DNA of 61,135 nucleotides, taken from assembly GCA_043497085.1 (NCBI GenBank), contig JBIEKI010000022.1; one strand, written 5' to 3'. Below are positions 41,402-48,744 of this stretch, piece after piece. The notes beneath the pieces are model-generated. The model was given only the letters and a program-made list of their open reading frames with translations. It was not told where the DNA came from and made no database searches. The DNA comes from Thalassobacillus sp043497085 (GTDB lineage: Bacteria > Bacillota > Bacilli > Bacillales > Halobacillaceae). How positions within the stretch are numbered: the stretch's first letter is position 1; every line of letters starts with the position of its first letter. The position numbers were made by a program, and so were the translations under genes.

Positions 41402-42100
41402 TTATTTACGGATGTAGCTGGAGACGTCTACTTTGATTCCAGGTCCCATTGTAGAAGCAATAGCGGAATTCTTCATATAAGTTCCCTTAGCAGCTTGTGG
41501 CTTCGCTTTTACAAGAGTATCTGTGATCGCTTCAAAGTTTTCAACCAGCTTATCTGTATCGAAAGAAACTTTTCCGATCGGCACGTGGATGTTCGCGGAT
41601 TTATCAACGCGGTATTCCACTTTACCAGCTTTGATTTCCTGGACAGCTTTTTCTACTTCGAAAGTGACTGTACCAGTCTTAGGGTTAGGCATTAGACCTT
41701 TAGGTCCAAGCACGCGTCCCAATTTACCTACTTCAGCCATCATGTCTGGAGTAGCTACTACTACGTCAAAGTCGAACCAGCCTTGGTTGATTTTGTTGAT
41801 CATATCCTGATCGCCTACGTAATCAGCGCCGGCAGCTTCCGCTTCTTTTGCTTTCTCACCTTTAGCGAAAACAAGGACACGTTGCGTTTTACCAGTACCA
41901 TGCGGCAAAACCATCGCACCGCGGATTTGCTGGTCTGCTTTCTTAGGGTCTACACCCAGACGGAAAGCAGCTTCTACTGTCTCATCAAACTTCGCTTTAG
42001 CAGTTTCTTTCACTAATTCGACTGCTTCTTTCACTTCATATGCTTTTTCACGATCAACAAGCTTTTGAGCTTCTTGATACCTTTTGCTTTGTTTAGTCAT
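41402..42100 (-). CDS. rplA: 50S ribosomal protein L1
   Basis: This 232-residue protein forms the L1 stalk that helps release deacylated tRNA. GAMVLPHGTGKTQRVLVFA, then MAEVGKLGRVLGPKGLMPNP, are diagnostic. In E. coli L1 represses its own operon by binding mRNA. A large hairpin lies in the rplK-rplA gap here. The rplJ promoter follows directly. Confidence 0.98.
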   Translation of the reverse strand: MTKQSKRYQEAQKLVDREKAYEVKEAVELVKETAKAKFDETVEAAFRLGVDPKKADQQIRGAMVLPHGTGKTQRVLVFAKGEKAKEAEAAGADYVGDQDMINKINQGWFDFDVVVATPDMMAEVGKLGRVLGPKGLMPNPKTGTVTFEVEKAVQEIKAGKVEYRVDKSANIHVPIGKVSFDTDKLVENFEAITDTLVKAKPQAAKGTYMKNSAIASTMGPGIKVDVSSYIRK

Positions 42101-42148
42101 TATTATTTCCTCCTCGTTGTGGTTTTAACGGTTATACCTCCCACGAAT

Positions 42149-42190
42149 AAAGGTTGCGGAATGAAAACAAGCTCCATTCTCGCAACCTTT
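42149..42190 (-). promoter_or_regulatory. hairpin between rplK and rplA
   Basis: A 10-bp stem AAAGGTTGCG / CGCAACCTTT is extended inside by GAATG/CATTC with one bulge. There is no T run after it, so it is not a simple terminator. It might be an L1 target or an RNA-processing site; the sequence alone does not decide. Confidence 0.55.
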
Positions 42191-42216
42191 TACTCCAATA
42201 GAGCGACGCTGTGGGA

Positions 42217-42642
42217 TTAGTCTTCGATAACGATACCCATACTACGCGCTGTACCTTCTACCATACGCATAGCAGCTTCAACGTCAGCAGCATTCAAGTC
42301 AGGCATTTTAGTTTCTGCAATCTCTCTTACTTTGTCACGATTAAGCGTCGCAACTTTGTTGCGGTTCGGTTCGCCGGACGCAGTATCAATGCCCGCTGCT
42401 TTCTTAAGAAGCACTGCAGCTGGCGGAGTTTTCGTAATGAATGTAAATGAACGGTCTTCAAATACCGTGATCTCAACTGGAATGATCATTCCCGCTTGTT
42501 CTTGTGTGCGAGCGTTGAACTCCTTACAGAAACCCATGATATTGATACCCGCTTGACCTAGTGCTGGTCCAACAGGTGGTGCTGGGTTCGCTTTACCTGC
42601 AGGGATTTGAAGTTTTACTACTTTGATTACTTTTTTAGCCAC
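42217..42642 (-). CDS. rplK: 50S ribosomal protein L11
   Basis: This 141-residue protein has VVKLQIPAGKANPAPPVGPA, GQAGINIMGFCKEFNA and the C-terminal rRNA-binding domain (MRMVEGTARSMGI). It sits at the GTPase centre and is needed for RelA stimulation. The longest frame adds 31 unrelated residues; the GTG at 42640-42642 follows AAGGAGGTG and gives the family length. Confidence 0.98.
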   Translation of the reverse strand: MAKKVIKVVKLQIPAGKANPAPPVGPALGQAGINIMGFCKEFNARTQEQAGMIIPVEITVFEDRSFTFITKTPPAAVLLKKAAGIDTASGEPNRNKVATLNRDKVREIAETKMPDLNAADVEAAMRMVEGTARSMGIVIED

Positions 42643-42750
42643 GAGACACACCTCCTTAAGTCCGTGATGTGGTAATGGGGCGATGCCCTCCCACTCAAAA
42701 TTACAATATGTTAACTTCCTCTTTGTTCGAGGCACATAAAGAACATAAAA

Positions 42751-42779
42751 ATTTTAGCATCTTTACGACCTGTTTGCAA
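42751..42779 (-). promoter_or_regulatory. promoter of rplK-rplA
   Basis: The minus strand has TTGCAA (42774-42779), a 17-nt spacer and TAAAAT (42751-42756) with an extended TGC before it. The ~100-nt leader that follows contains small hairpins such as GGGC-ATC-GCCC. Confidence 0.75.
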
Positions 42780-42787
42780 GGGGGGAG

Positions 42788-43321
42788 TTATAATTTTTCA
42801 ATTTGCGAGAAGTCCAGCTCTACTGGTGTCTCCCGCCCGAACATGTTGACGTGGACTTTTACCTTCTGTTTATCCAAATCAATGTGCTCAATCGTGCCAG
42901 TGAAATTAGCGAAAGGTCCGTCTGTCACTTGGACGCTTTCCTTCAGTTCAAAATCGATGTCGGTTACCGGCTCTTTCATTCCCATCCGCTTCAACACTGT
43001 CTCTACTTCTTCAGGCAAGAGAGGGGTCGGCTTTGATCCGGAGCCTGTGGATCCGACAAACCCGGTTACACCAGGAGTATTACGGACAACGTACCATGAA
43101 TCATCGGTCATCACCATTTCAGCTAACACATAACCAGGGAACACCTTCTTCTTCGAAACCTTGCGTTTCCCATTTTTAATTTCTGTTTCTTCGTCTTCTG
43201 GCACTAGGACACGGAAGATTTTATCTTCCATCCCCATTGACTCGACGCGTTTTTCTAAATTCGTTTTTACTTTATTTTCGTAACCGGAATAGGTGTGAAC
43301 CACATACCATCTTTTTTCCAT
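42788..43321 (-). CDS. nusG: transcription factor NusG
   Basis: This 177-residue protein has an NGN domain (MEKRWYVVHTYSGYENKVKT, FPGYVLAEMVMTDDSWYVV) and a C-terminal KOW domain (VTDGPFANFTGTIEHID, about 125-141). In bacilli NusG promotes pausing at specific sites. It is separated from secE by a terminator-like hairpin, with a possible promoter ahead of that hairpin. Confidence 0.98.
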   Translation of the reverse strand: MEKRWYVVHTYSGYENKVKTNLEKRVESMGMEDKIFRVLVPEDEETEIKNGKRKVSKKKVFPGYVLAEMVMTDDSWYVVRNTPGVTGFVGSTGSGSKPTPLLPEEVETVLKRMGMKEPVTDIDFELKESVQVTDGPFANFTGTIEHIDLDKQKVKVHVNMFGRETPVELDFSQIEKL

Positions 43322-43378
43322 GTATACAGGACAAGCTCCTTGCCCTTCCCTCCCTTATCTTAAAAATTTAAGCATTGA

Positions 43379-43403
43379 AAAAACCCGCGGAACGGGTTTT
43401 TAA
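43379..43403 (-). terminator. terminator / attenuator between secE and nusG
   Basis: The minus-strand hairpin AAAAACCCG-TTCCG-CGGGTTTTT with a T-rich end lies 42 nt after the secE stop. A possible promoter (43422-43427) lies upstream of it, so it may act on the nusG leader as well as ending the secE transcript. Confidence 0.8.
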
Positions 43404-43421
43404 ACGTAAATCTTATTCACC

Positions 43422-43427
43422 ATTATA
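43422..43427 (-). promoter_or_regulatory. possible extended -10 promoter of nusG
   Basis: TATGCTATAAT on the minus strand has a perfect -10 and an extended TGC. The -35 region (inside the end of secE) is poor. Confidence 0.4.
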
Positions 43428-43444
43428 GCATAAATCCGACGGCA

Positions 43445-43621
43445 TTATTCAGGGAAGAAGAATTCAAGACCCCAAGAAATGCCCAAGTCAACAACTGCGA
43501 AGAATACAGAAACAAATGCCACTGTGGTTAACACAGTAATTGTGTAGCGCACAAGCTCCTGACCTTTGGGCCAGCTGACCTTCTGCATTTCACGCGACAC
43601 GTTCTTCAAGAACTTAAACAT
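43445..43621 (-). CDS. secE: protein translocase subunit SecE
   Basis: This 58-residue short SecE has an amphipathic helix (FLKNVSREMQKVSWPKGQEL) and one membrane segment (about 30-52). It clamps SecY. The longest frame adds 34 residues from overlap with the rpmG region; the ATG at 43619-43621 follows GGGGGAGG by 6 nt. Confidence 0.96.
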   Translation of the reverse strand: MFKFLKNVSREMQKVSWPKGQELVRYTITVLTTVAFVSVFFAVVDLGISWGLEFFFPE

Positions 43622-43661
43622 GCTAAACCTCCCCCAACGTTGCGCCTGTCGGCTTCTTTCT

Positions 43662-43812
43662 CTATTTTGTTTCTCGATGCAATGTATGTTTGCCGCATTT
43701 TTTACAAAATTTGCGAACTTCAAGCCGTTCCGCCTGGTTCGACGTATTTTTATAAGAACTATAATTTCTACTCATACACTCAGTACAGGCTAAGACTACT
43801 TTGTTTCTCATG
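43662..43812 (-). pseudogene. rpmG: 50S ribosomal protein L33, frameshifted
   Basis: The ATG at 43810-43812, after SD TAGGGG, opens a frame that ends at TGA after 10 codons. In the +1 frame from the fourth or fifth codon (within AAACAAAAG) the sequence reads VVLACTECMSRNYSSYKNTS, then NQAERLEVRKFCKKCGKHTL and HRETK, a complete zinc-type L33 with both CxxC pairs, ending at TAG (43662-43664). Removing one A of the AAAA run restores 49 codons. The in-frame ORF has no start of its own before the first Cys pair. The gene lies before secE, the L33 position in bacilli. It may be a true mutation, a base-calling error, or rarely recoding. Confidence 0.9.
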
Positions 43813-43886
43813 ATACACCCCTAGATTAAGAGGATTTTTTCACTCTCATAAATGTAGCACGCTTGTCAAGGCATGTCAATGCAGGA

Positions 43887-44537
43887 TTATAATATGATCT
43901 CAGCTACTTCCAGGTATTTCTCTAACTTCCGCTTCACTCGCTGCAAGGCATTATCGATCGATTTCACGTGCCTGTCCAATTCAGCGGAGATTTCCTGATA
44001 AGATCTGCCGTCCAAATAAAGGGTCAGCACTTTCCTCTCCAAGTCGCTTAACAATTCTGAAATTTTATCCTCCATGTCTCCGAATCTTTCCTTATTGATA
44101 ATTAATTCTTGCGGGTCAATTGCTTTTGACCCGGCAATGACGTCCAATAGGGTACGGTCGGATTCTTCATCATAAATAGGCTTGTCCAAAGAAACATACG
44201 AATTCAGCGGAATATGTTTTTGACGGGTGGCAGTTTTAATAGCGGTGATGATTTGGCGGGTGACACATAATTCAGCGAAGGCTTTAAATGATGAAAGCTT
44301 GTCTTCTTTATAATCCCGAATAGCTTTATAAAGACCGATCATCCCTTCCTGCACAATATCCTCACGATCTGCACCAATCAGAAAATAGGTCCGGGCTTTC
44401 GCGCGGACGAAGTTTTTGTACTTATTGATCAGATAGTCGAGCGCCTGGCTTTGACCCTCGTTAATCCGTTCAATAATTTCTTCATCTTCCAGCTTTTCAT
44501 AATCATAGATGTCCAACTCTTTTTGAACGATGCTCAC
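43887..44537 (-). CDS. sigH: RNA polymerase sigma factor SigH (Spo0H)
   Basis: This 216-residue sigma factor for the transition state and early sporulation has region 2 (GADREDIVQEGMIGLYKAIR) and region 4 (LEREVLTL-like LERKVLTLYLDGRSYQEISA). The start is GTG (44535-44537) after a GGGGGG-type SD. It has its own sigma-A promoter. The position before rpmG-secE-nusG matches B. subtilis. Confidence 0.98.
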   Translation of the reverse strand: MSIVQKELDIYDYEKLEDEEIIERINEGQSQALDYLINKYKNFVRAKARTYFLIGADREDIVQEGMIGLYKAIRDYKEDKLSSFKAFAELCVTRQIITAIKTATRQKHIPLNSYVSLDKPIYDEESDRTLLDVIAGSKAIDPQELIINKERFGDMEDKISELLSDLERKVLTLYLDGRSYQEISAELDRHVKSIDNALQRVKRKLEKYLEVAEIIL

Positions 44538-44578
44538 TCAGGATTCCCCCCGACCCGTAGTGCCCTGAATATAGAAAT

Positions 44579-44608
44579 ATTATACAGTAAGCCTTTCCAA
44601 AACGTCAA
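44579..44608 (-). promoter_or_regulatory. promoter of sigH
   Basis: The minus strand has TTGACG (44603-44608), an 18-nt spacer and TATAAT (44579-44584). In B. subtilis the equivalent promoter is repressed by AbrB; no such site can be recognised by eye. Confidence 0.8.
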
Positions 44609-44621
44609 CAAGGCTCTTGGC

Positions 44622-45131
44622 TCATTTATCACCTCGGCGCCACTTCTCAAACACATCCAGCACCTCTTTTTTTATCGGAATCTTCGGCTGATATTTAATT
44701 TGTTTATGGGATTCTACGTCCTTTTCTATGCTTTTTTCGATATTTTTCACTTCAATATAAAGCTCCCTCGCCGACTTCCTTAAGGCACCCTGTCCGAAAA
44801 TTGTCCGTTGTTCAGCATAATCGGAGGTGGCGACATAAACTTGTGTTCTGACGTCTTTCAGATCGCCCGCCAGTTTCTCAATCCGTTCATCAGCTGTTTC
44901 ATTTTCCCGGGTGAAAATTACTTCAACGCGATGGCTTTTTTCTTTGTTTGCAAGTCCCCTTACATGATAGGCATCAAATACGATGATGACACGATCGCCG
45001 GTATACGATTGATACTCAGCCATCATGTCAATCAACAAATCACGCGCCTGGGAGAGGTCACTATCTTTAAATTTCTTCAACTCTGGCCAGGCCCCTATCA
45101 TGTTATAACCATCTACAAGTAATACTATCAT
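44622..45131 (-). CDS. rae1: ribosome-associated endoribonuclease Rae1 (YacP, NYN domain)
   Basis: This 169-residue NYN/PIN-like nuclease has acidic residues in LVDGYNMIGAWPEL, VIIVFDAYHVRG and YVATSDYAEQ. In B. subtilis Rae1 enters the ribosomal A site and cuts mRNA between codons. It follows rlmB by 2 nt and precedes sigH, the B. subtilis order. Confidence 0.95.
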   Translation of the reverse strand: MIVLLVDGYNMIGAWPELKKFKDSDLSQARDLLIDMMAEYQSYTGDRVIIVFDAYHVRGLANKEKSHRVEVIFTRENETADERIEKLAGDLKDVRTQVYVATSDYAEQRTIFGQGALRKSARELYIEVKNIEKSIEKDVESHKQIKYQPKIPIKKEVLDVFEKWRRGDK

Positions 45132-45133
45132 AG

Positions 45134-45877
45134 TTATCTACCTAAAGGGTTTCTTTTGCGATAGACTTCGTACATCAGCAGAGATGCAGCTACGGAAGCA
45201 TTCAACGAAGTTACTTTCCCTGTCATCGGGAGCTGAATTGTCCAGTCGCACTTTTCTTTGATAATACGGCTGACCCCTTTACCTTCACTCCCGATTACAA
45301 GCGCGGTCGCCATCTCACCATCTAATTGACGATAATCTTCTGTACCTTCCGCGTCAGTACCGGCCACCCATACATGACGCTCCTTCAATTCATCGATGGT
45401 CCGCGATAGATTGGTCACACGGGCAACCGGGATGTACTCAATCGCTCCTGCCGACGTTTTTGCTACGGTCGCTGTCAATCCCACAGAACGACGTTTTGGA
45501 ATAATCACGCCATGTGCCCCGACCGCATCAGCAGTTCTAAGAACAGAGCCAAGATTGTGGGGATCGGAAATTTCATCCAGGATGATGAAAAAAGGCGCTT
45601 CTCCCAACGACTTCGCTTTTGCAAATAAATCATCTAACGAACTGTAATCATAGGCTGCAACGGAAGCGGCAACCCCCTGGTGGTTCCCATCTACCAGTTG
45701 GTCGATCTTCTTTCTAGGTACCTTTTGAACCAGTGCCCCATTCTCCTTGGCAAGATGCTGAATTTTTTGAAAAGCTTGATGTTGCAACTGATCGGAAACA
45801 AACACTTTATTAATGGTACGACCTGATTTCAACGCTTCAAAAACAGGGTTTTTTCCAATGATCCATTCCTCACTCAT
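45134..45877 (-). CDS. rlmB: 23S rRNA 2'-O-methyltransferase RlmB (SPOUT/TrmH family)
   Basis: This 247-residue protein has an N-terminal L30e-like substrate domain (about 1-75) and a SPOUT knot with ILDEISDPHNLGSVLRTADA, GSEGKGVSR and LPMTGKVTSLNASVAASLLM. It modifies a conserved guanosine in 23S rRNA in the E. coli homologue. It follows mrnC by 4 nt. Confidence 0.95.
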   Translation of the reverse strand: MSEEWIIGKNPVFEALKSGRTINKVFVSDQLQHQAFQKIQHLAKENGALVQKVPRKKIDQLVDGNHQGVAASVAAYDYSSLDDLFAKAKSLGEAPFFIILDEISDPHNLGSVLRTADAVGAHGVIIPKRRSVGLTATVAKTSAGAIEYIPVARVTNLSRTIDELKERHVWVAGTDAEGTEDYRQLDGEMATALVIGSEGKGVSRIIKEKCDWTIQLPMTGKVTSLNASVAASLLMYEVYRKRNPLGR

Positions 45878-45881
45878 ATTC

Positions 45882-46280
45882 TCAACTCCTTTCTTCTACT
45901 TGCCGGATAGCATCCGTCACCAATTGTTCCAGCCGGTCTGTATTTCCCGCCAAATAGTGGTAACCTAACAGCGCTTCAAATCCTGTACTGTACCGATAGG
46001 TCTGTACATCGGTATTTTTTGGAATCGAACCTGATTTTGCATTTCTCCCTCTTCTTACGACCGCTTGTTCTTCCCCTGTCAAAAAATCACCTGTAAGCCA
46101 GGCTTGTACAACGGCAGCCTGAGATGTAGCTGCAACAAAGCGGACTGCGGAGCGATGCAACTGATTCGGCATCACAGCCCCCTGCTTTAACAAGTGATGC
46201 CGTACATACATTTCATAGACGGCATCACCCATATAGGCAAGGGCAAGGCTTTTCATTTGCTTTACTTCTATTTCTGCCAT
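45882..46280 (-). CDS. mrnC: ribonuclease Mini-III
   Basis: This 132-residue RNase III-fold dimer lacks the double-stranded RNA-binding domain. The catalytic acids lie in ALAYMGDAVYEMYVRHHLL and in the C-terminal FEALLGYHYLAG. It matures 23S rRNA in bacilli. It starts 3 nt after the cysS stop, so the genes are tightly coupled. Confidence 0.96.
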   Translation of the reverse strand: MAEIEVKQMKSLALAYMGDAVYEMYVRHHLLKQGAVMPNQLHRSAVRFVAATSQAAVVQAWLTGDFLTGEEQAVVRRGRNAKSGSIPKNTDVQTYRYSTGFEALLGYHYLAGNTDRLEQLVTDAIRQVEERS

Positions 46281-46283
46281 GGT

Positions 46284-47678
46284 TCAACCCCGCTTCCAGC
46301 GTGTGCCTTGGGGTGTATCTTCCAAAATAATATTCCGCGCTTTCAAGTCGTCCCGAATTTGGTCAGCAAGTTCAAAATTCCGATTCTTTCTGGCCTCGAT
46401 ACGTTTTTGTATCAACGCTTCGATTTCTTCATCGACCAATTCTTCCTGCTTCAACTCGATACCCAGGATTCCTGTAAGATTAACAAGCGCTTCCTCGAAT
46501 GCTTCCACTACTTCTGCGGAAGTTTGCTGCGACTGTAAATAAAGGTTGGCATCTTTCGTCAAATCAAACAAAACAGAGATAGCATTTGCCGTATTGAAAT
46601 CATCGTCCATTTCTTCCTCAAACCGCTGTTTATGATCGTTCACTTTATCCAGCCATTCGTTGTGGTCCTGCAAATCTACACTCGCTTTCTTACGATGCTG
46701 CAGATTTTCATAAGCATTTTTGATTCGGTCAAAACTGCTTTTCGCCCCTTCTAATAACGCATCACTGAAGTTGATCGGATGACGATAATGGACACTTAAC
46801 ATAAAGAAGCGGATGATATTAGGATCGTGCTTTTGAATCAAGTCATGAGCCAGGACGAAATTTCCTAATGACTTGGACATCTTCTCATTCTCAACGTTTA
46901 TATAACCGTTGTGCATCCAGTAGTTAGCGAATGTCTGGCAATTATGTGCTTCCGATTGGGCGATTTCATTTTCGTGGTGAGGGAAAGTCAAGTCCTGGCC
47001 GCCGGCATGGATATCAATCGTTTCTCCCAAATACTTTTTAGCCATCGTGGAGCATTCGATGTGCCAGCCAGGACGGCCTTTACCCCAAGGACTGTCCCAG
47101 GAAATCTCTCCTGGCTTTGCCTGTTTCCACAATGTAAAGTCGAGAGGGTCTTCTTTCTTTTCCCCTACCTGGATTCTTGCACCGGTGCGCAGTTCCTCAA
47201 TCGATTGGTGTGAAAGTTTGCCATATTCATCAAAGGAACGTGTTTTGAAATAGACATCCCCACCGGATTCATATGCATGCCCTTTTTCAATCAGGCCTTC
47301 GATGAATGCAATGATTTCCGTCATGTTTTCTGTAACACGGGGATGATGGACAGCCTCTTTAACTCCGAATGCTTTGACATCTTCTTTATAGGCAGCAATG
47401 AACCGGTCAGCAATAGTCGGTACTTCTTCTCCCAATTCATTCGCTGCTTTTATCAATTTATCATCAACATCCGTAAAGTTGAGGACGTAGTCTACCTCAT
47501 ACCCCTTATGCTCAAAATACCGGCGCACGGTATCAAACACGATAGCCGGGCGGGCATTCCCGATATGGATGTAGTTATATACGGTCGGACCGCATACATA
47601 CATTTTAACTTTCCCTTCTTCCAGGGGAGTGAATACCTCTTTCGCTCGCTTAAGGGTATTATATATTTTTATTGCCAT
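46284..47678 (-). CDS. cysS: cysteinyl-tRNA synthetase
   Basis: This class I synthetase of 464 residues has the HIGH motif (PTVYNYIHIGNARPA), the zinc Cys near MYVCGP and in HIECSTM, the zinc-associated HHENEIAQSEA, and KMSKS in NEKMSKSLGNF. The longest frame starts 9 codons upstream inside cysE; the ATG at 47676-47678 has AAGGAG upstream and fits family length. It overlaps cysE by 20 nt. Confidence 0.98.
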   Translation of the reverse strand: MAIKIYNTLKRAKEVFTPLEEGKVKMYVCGPTVYNYIHIGNARPAIVFDTVRRYFEHKGYEVDYVLNFTDVDDKLIKAANELGEEVPTIADRFIAAYKEDVKAFGVKEAVHHPRVTENMTEIIAFIEGLIEKGHAYESGGDVYFKTRSFDEYGKLSHQSIEELRTGARIQVGEKKEDPLDFTLWKQAKPGEISWDSPWGKGRPGWHIECSTMAKKYLGETIDIHAGGQDLTFPHHENEIAQSEAHNCQTFANYWMHNGYINVENEKMSKSLGNFVLAHDLIQKHDPNIIRFFMLSVHYRHPINFSDALLEGAKSSFDRIKNAYENLQHRKKASVDLQDHNEWLDKVNDHKQRFEEEMDDDFNTANAISVLFDLTKDANLYLQSQQTSAEVVEAFEEALVNLTGILGIELKQEELVDEEIEALIQKRIEARKNRNFELADQIRDDLKARNIILEDTPQGTRWKRG

Positions 47679-48330
47679 CGTGAATCGCTCCTTCGCTATC
47701 GTCAATCTGTTTTCTTAGCCGCATGATTTCTTCTTCCATCAACTTCAACCGATCATAAACAGGATCAGGAAGCTTATGGTGATCCAAGTCTTTTTCTCTT
47801 ACTTTTATTCCGTCCTGAATGACGACCCGTCCAGGAATTCCTACGACAGTAGAGTTGTCAGGGACATCCTTCAGCACCACAGAACCTGCCCCGACTTTCG
47901 AATTCTCTCCAATTGTAATCGAACCGAGCACTTTTGCACCTGTGGCAACCAGAGAATTATCCAACAGTGTAGGGTGCCTTTTTCCTTTTTCTTTTCCTGT
48001 TCCACCAAGAGTAACTCCCTGGAAAATGGTCACATTATCCCCTATTTCACAGGTTTCCCCAATAACCACTCCCATACCATGGTCAATGAAAAAGCGGCGT
48101 CCGATCGTTGCTCCCGGATGTATCTCAATCCCTGTAAAGAAGCGGCTTACCTGGGATATGACGCGGGCAATGAAGAAAAACTTCCGCTTATAACAAGCAT
48201 GGGCCACCCTGTGTGACCAAATAGCATGCAACCCGGAATAGGTAAGAATGACTTCAAAATACGTACGTGCAGCCGGGTCTTGATCAAACACGACTTCGAC
48301 ATCTTCCTTGAACATCTTGAATAGCCCCAT
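47659..48330 (-). CDS. cysE: serine O-acetyltransferase
   Basis: This 223-residue enzyme makes O-acetylserine, the acceptor for sulfide in cysteine synthesis. The N-terminal helical domain is short (bacillar type); the left-handed beta-helix of hexapeptide repeats spans about 70-185 with IDHGMGVVIGETCEIGDNV and GVTLGGTGKEKGKRHPTL. The C-terminus overlaps cysS by 20 nt. It is controlled with cysS by a cysteine T-box. Confidence 0.97.
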   Translation of the reverse strand: MGLFKMFKEDVEVVFDQDPAARTYFEVILTYSGLHAIWSHRVAHACYKRKFFFIARVISQVSRFFTGIEIHPGATIGRRFFIDHGMGVVIGETCEIGDNVTIFQGVTLGGTGKEKGKRHPTLLDNSLVATGAKVLGSITIGENSKVGAGSVVLKDVPDNSTVVGIPGRVVIQDGIKVREKDLDHHKLPDPVYDRLKLMEEEIMRLRKQIDDSEGAIHDGNKNI

Positions 48331-48369
48331 ACTTGACCTCCTTAACTAATATTAGAAAAACTTGGCTTG

Positions 48370-48447
48370 TCGCCAATTACTTATGGCGAAAGCCTTCGTA
48401 TTTTCTTATACTTTAATCCTTTAAAAGTTAAACTTTCTTAAAGTATA
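48370..48447 (-). repeat. terminator-linked palindromic repeat, copy 3
   Basis: It follows the T-box terminator directly. Blocks shared with the other copies are ATACTTTAAGAAAGTTTAAC, TTTTAAAGGATTAAAGTATA, AGAAAATACGAAGGCTTTC and, with copy 2, CATAAGTAATTGGCGA. Outer arms TATACTTTAA / TTAAAGTATA are perfectly complementary, so the core folds as one hairpin. Confidence 0.85.
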
Positions 48448-48685
48448 AAAAAGCGCCTCTATGCTTATCAGCACAGAGACGCTTCAGGCGCGGTTCCACT
48501 CTGTTTGAGAAAATAACTTTCTCCAACTTGATCCCTGTAACGGGAGAACCCGCTTTCGTCTACTTATTTCGACGAAAGACTCAGAGGGGCATTTTCAAAA
48601 ACAGCCCTTAAAACCACTTTCAGCCAAGGTGGTCATCTCTGTGTAAGGTGTCCGTTTTCTACTTTTCCTCATCAACGCTTTATAT
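48448..48685 (-). promoter_or_regulatory. cysteine T-box leader of cysES
   Basis: The antiterminator bulge AGTGGAACCGCG (48489-48500) is the T-box; its UGGA complements a UCCA tRNA end as in tRNA-Cys. A Stem I region upstream contains the candidate specifier UGC (Cys) at 48589-48591 in an unpaired AAAATGCC. The terminator is AAGCG..., 14 pairs with wobble, at 48448-48484. Uncharged tRNA-Cys should favour read-through into cysE-cysS. Confidence 0.93.
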
Positions 48686-48744
48686 CATACGAAGCCTTTA
48701 AATGTATTATTACTATATTACAATCCTGATCCTTTGTGAATCAT

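Larger units (their letters stand above)
48331..48744 (-). other. gltX-cysE interval
   Basis: This 414-bp gap contains no ORF. From upstream it holds an A/T-rich stretch with possible weak -10 elements (TATGAT, 48684-48689), the T-box leader and terminator (48448-48685), repeat copy 3 (48370-48447) and a short region with the cysE SD (AAGGAGG). Confidence 0.9.
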
